A stretch of DNA of 64,000 nt. It comes from Pectobacterium versatile (GTDB taxonomy: Bacteria > Pseudomonadota > Gammaproteobacteria > Enterobacterales > Enterobacteriaceae). Positions 60,461 to 64,000 of this stretch are shown piece after piece. Each line of letters starts with the position of its first letter. Within the stretch, counting starts at the first letter, position 1. A program made the translations under genes and the position numbers. Below the pieces are notes generated by a model, which did not search any database, was not told the origin of the DNA, and saw only the letters and a list, made by a program, of their open reading frames with translations. The DNA lies in NCBI RefSeq assembly GCF_020166435.1, contig NZ_JAINZP010000002.1:1-64000 (forward strand), read 5' to 3'.

Positions 60461-61567
60461 ATGTCAGATAACAGCCAGAAAAAAGTGATTGTCGGTATGT
60501 CCGGCGGTGTTGATTCCTCCGTTTCCGCTTACCTGTTACAGCAACAGGGCTATCATGTTGAAGGCCTATTCATGAAGAACTGGGAAGAGGACGACGACAC
60601 GGAATATTGTTCAGCAGCGACAGATCTTGCCGATGCGCAGGCTGTTTGCGACAAGCTGGGTATCGAATTACATACCGTCAATTTTGCCGCTGAATATTGG
60701 GACAACGTTTTTGAACTCTTCCTTGAAGAATACAAAGCGGGCCGTACCCCTAATCCCGATATTCTGTGCAATAAAGAAATCAAATTCAAAGCCTTCCTGG
60801 AGTTCGCCGCCGAAGATCTCGGGGCAGACTATATCGCGACAGGCCACTACGTCCGTCGTCACGACATTGACGGCAAAAGCCATTTGCTGCGCGGTATGGA
60901 CGGCAACAAAGACCAGAGCTATTTTCTTTATACGCTGAGCCACGAACAGATCGCACAAAGTCTGTTCCCGATCGGCGAGCTGGAAAAACCGCAGGTACGT
61001 AAAATTGCCGAAGAGCTTGAACTGGCAACCGCGAAGAAGAAAGATTCTACCGGTATTTGCTTCATCGGCGAACGTAAATTCACTGATTTTCTGGCGCGCT
61101 ACCTGCCCGCACAGCCCGGTCCGATTTTGTCCGTCGACGACAACAAACCGATGGGACAGCATCAGGGGCTGATGTACCACACGCTGGGGCAACGCAAAGG
61201 GCTGGGTATTGGCGGCGTCAAAGATGGCGGTGAAGATCCCTGGTACGTGGTGGACAAAGATGTCGCCAACAATATTCTGTATGTCGCACAGGGTCACGAA
61301 CACCCTCGTCTGATGTCGTACGGTTTAATCGCACAGCAACTACACTGGGTCGATCGTCAGCCGCTCACCGCTGAATTACGTTGTACGGTGAAAACTCGTT
61401 ATCGTCAGGCAGATATCCCCTGCACCGTCACGCCACTTGGCGACGATCGCATTACCGTGCGTTTTGATGAGCCCGTCGCAGCCGTGACTCCGGGCCAATC
61501 TGCCGTGTTTTATCTGGACGAGGTTTGCCTTGGCGGCGGCATCATCGAAGAACGCTTACAGGAGTAA
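60461..61567 (+). CDS. mnmA: tRNA-specific 2-thiouridylase MnmA
   Basis: The enzyme adds sulfur to U34 of tRNA-Lys, -Glu and -Gln, receiving persulfide sulfur by the TusE relay. The PP-loop is GMSGGVDSS (13-21), the first catalytic Cys is in [12 protein letters not shown] (near 102) and the second in [10 protein letters not shown] (near 199). Length 368 is normal. About 137 bp of noncoding sequence precede it. hflD follows 2 bp after the stop. Confidence 0.96.
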   Translation: MSDNSQKKVIVGMSGGVDSSVSAYLLQQQGYHVEGLFMKNWEEDDDTEYCSAATDLADAQAVCDKLGIELHTVNFAAEYWDNVFELFLEEYKAGRTPNPDILCNKEIKFKAFLEFAAEDLGADYIATGHYVRRHDIDGKSHLLRGMDGNKDQSYFLYTLSHEQIAQSLFPIGELEKPQVRKIAEELELATAKKKDSTGICFIGERKFTDFLARYLPAQPGPILSVDDNKPMGQHQGLMYHTLGQRKGLGIGGVKDGGEDPWYVVDKDVANNILYVAQGHEHPRLMSYGLIAQQLHWVDRQPLTAELRCTVKTRYRQADIPCTVTPLGDDRITVRFDEPVAAVTPGQSAVFYLDEVCLGGGIIEERLQE

Positions 61568-61569
61568 CC

Positions 61570-62208
61570 GTGGCTAAGAACTATTATGAAATCACGCTAG
61601 CGCTAGCGGGCGTTTGTCAGTCGGCACACTTAGTCCAACAGTTGGCCCACACAGGGAACTGTAATAACGATGTGCTGCATACCTCGCTGAACAGCGTTTT
61701 GAATCTCAATCCGGCGTCTACGCTGGCCGTTTACGGTAATGACGAGCAAAACCTGAAAGTTGGGCTGGAAACGCTGCTCGGCATTCTGAATAGCAGCAGC
61801 AATAAAGGCGCGGGTGCAGAACTATCGCGCTACGCTTTCAGCCTGATTGCGTTAGAACGCAAGCTGAATGCGAAGTCTGCCGCGCTTGACGAATTGGGCA
61901 AACGCATCGGGCAGTTGGAGCGCCAACTGGAGCATTTCGAGCTGCTCTCCGAGACGATTGTGAGTGCGCTGGCCGCGATTTATGTGGATGTCATCAGTAC
62001 GCTGGGGCCACGTATTCAGGTTACTGGTTCACCGGAAGTGCTGAAAAACAGTCAGGTGCAGGCTAAAGTGCGTGCCGCGCTGCTGGCCGGTATCCGCTCT
62101 ACGGTGCTCTGGCAACAGATTGGCGGCGGACGCTTGCAGCTGATGTTCTCACGCAGCCAGTTGGTCAAAGAAGCGAAACAGATATTGGCGCGTTGCCCGT
62201 CCGTTTGA
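61570..62208 (+). CDS. hflD: HflD, high-frequency lysogenization protein
   Basis: The 212-residue protein follows E. coli HflD over its length: [54 protein letters not shown]. It is a peripheral membrane protein; in E. coli it interacts with lambda CII and affects the lysis-lysogeny choice. The GTG at 61570 has GGAG at 61561-61564, 5 bp upstream, and gives the family start MAKNYY. It lies 2 bp after mnmA. Confidence 0.94.
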   Translation: MAKNYYEITLALAGVCQSAHLVQQLAHTGNCNNDVLHTSLNSVLNLNPASTLAVYGNDEQNLKVGLETLLGILNSSSNKGAGAELSRYAFSLIALERKLNAKSAALDELGKRIGQLERQLEHFELLSETIVSALAAIYVDVISTLGPRIQVTGSPEVLKNSQVQAKVRAALLAGIRSTVLWQQIGGGRLQLMFSRSQLVKEAKQILARCPSV

Positions 62209-62313
62209 TGGTATTCTTGCCGCTATGATCGACGCTGGTGTGAGTAACGCCAGCGTCACGAAATTTATTATTGTTAATAATTCATTGTCCTTATCGAAAT
62301 TAATCGTTATTGA

Positions 62314-63708
<1,395 letters not shown>

Positions 63709-63737
63709 CGGTTTTCACGCAAAATCATGTATTCTCC

Positions 63738-63764
63738 CTGGCGGGTATTCTGCTCGCCAGTTTT
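63738..63764 (+). terminator. purB terminator
   Basis: CTGGCG and CGCCAG pair around an 11-base loop, followed by T4. It separates purB from phoP. Confidence 0.75.
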
Positions 63765-63798
63765 CGACCGCATTAACAATTACTCATCATTTTCACCC

Positions 63799-63833
63799 CG
63801 TTTACATTCGGTTTACTCTCTCTTGTGGATAAT
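63799..63833 (+). promoter_or_regulatory. PhoP box and autoregulated phoP promoter
   Basis: CGTTTA-CATTC-GGTTTA (63799-63815) matches the PhoP direct repeat (T/G)GTTTA-N5-(T/G)GTTTA with one change. GATAAT (63828-63833) lies 12 bp downstream, as a -10 should. A second, PhoP-independent promoter may lie near 63871 (TATGAT). Confidence 0.78.
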
Positions 63834-63964
63834 TCAGCAAATAAAATAGACTATTCTCCTTGTGTATAACTATGATATGTACAAGCGAGGAATGCGTAAA
63901 AGAGATGGTGTAATAAAATCGTTACGATAAACATCACCATTTCTATTCGACAGAGGATATCGTG

Positions 63965-64000
63965 ATGCGGATTTTGGTCGTTGAAGATAATGTATTATTA
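63965..64000 (+). CDS. phoP: response regulator PhoP, start only
   Basis: The first 12 codons (MRILVVEDNVLL) match the beginning of enterobacterial PhoP, with the acidic Glu-Asp pair of the receiver domain. GAGGAT lies about 10 bp upstream. The gene continues past the window. The location after purB and the PhoP box upstream support the name. Confidence 0.9.
   Translation, partial: MRILVVEDNVLL

Noticed and set aside
60668-61303. 211-codon minus-strand frame opposite mnmA
   Set aside because: Antisense to a conserved enzyme gene.

Overview
The window is a near-complete temperate podovirus prophage of about 57.8 kb inserted in the 3' end of icd (isocitrate dehydrogenase), plus the chromosome on its right. 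The host order icd-rluE-nudJ-mnmA-hflD-purB-phoP is that of Enterobacterales; the protein sequences suggest a soft-rot genus such as Pectobacterium, but that is an inference.

Edges. A displaced icd 3' fragment (45-208, attL) and the 3' end of intact icd (57874-58037, attR) share 130 identical bases (79-208 = 57908-58037). The integrase (56598-57737) and excisionase (56372-56608) lie beside attR. Copies of ATTTTACTGA on both phage arms look like Int arm-binding sites.

Late genes run leftward from about 31.8 kb to 0.6 kb: late promoter with terminators, lysis (endolysin, holin, second membrane protein, Rz/Rz1), a Gp49-Tad2 fusion protein, terminases, portal, scaffold-like protein, DUF4043-type major capsid protein, adaptors, tail fibre, tail nozzle-like protein, J-like stalk protein, ejection-type proteins and a 2785-residue polyvalent protein. 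Gene order and sizes resemble the structural module of Stx-converting podoviruses (933W/phi24B type), but no Shiga toxin gene is present. Four small rightward genes sit at the left end or between late genes like morons.

Early leftward genes (42.3 to 31.8 kb) follow cro: O-like and P-like replication proteins, RdgC fused to an FtsK-gamma domain, KilA-N protein, adenine and cytosine DNA methyltransferases, DUF1367, DUF1364, a VRR-NUC nuclease and a zinc-finger Q-like antiterminator. The cI/cro switch (42318-42427) has three 16-bp operators; two more flank a pL-like promoter at 44.4 kb.

Early rightward genes (44.4 to 57.7 kb) start with a long structured leader carrying boxA, then an N-like antiterminator, tandem terminators, a recombination module (DEDD exonuclease, RecT, SMC-like ATPase, coiled-coil/HhH protein), many small accessory genes, xis and int. 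The region between cI and pL holds lysogenic-conversion candidates: a membrane protein, a Rap1a/Tai immunity-like secreted protein and a secreted repeat protein.

The most unusual signals are a promoter-terminator element reiterated four times through the late region, a near-identical translation-start cassette used by at least ten early genes on both strands, the RdgC-FtsK-gamma fusion, and the Tad2-like domain fused to a Gp49-type phage protein.
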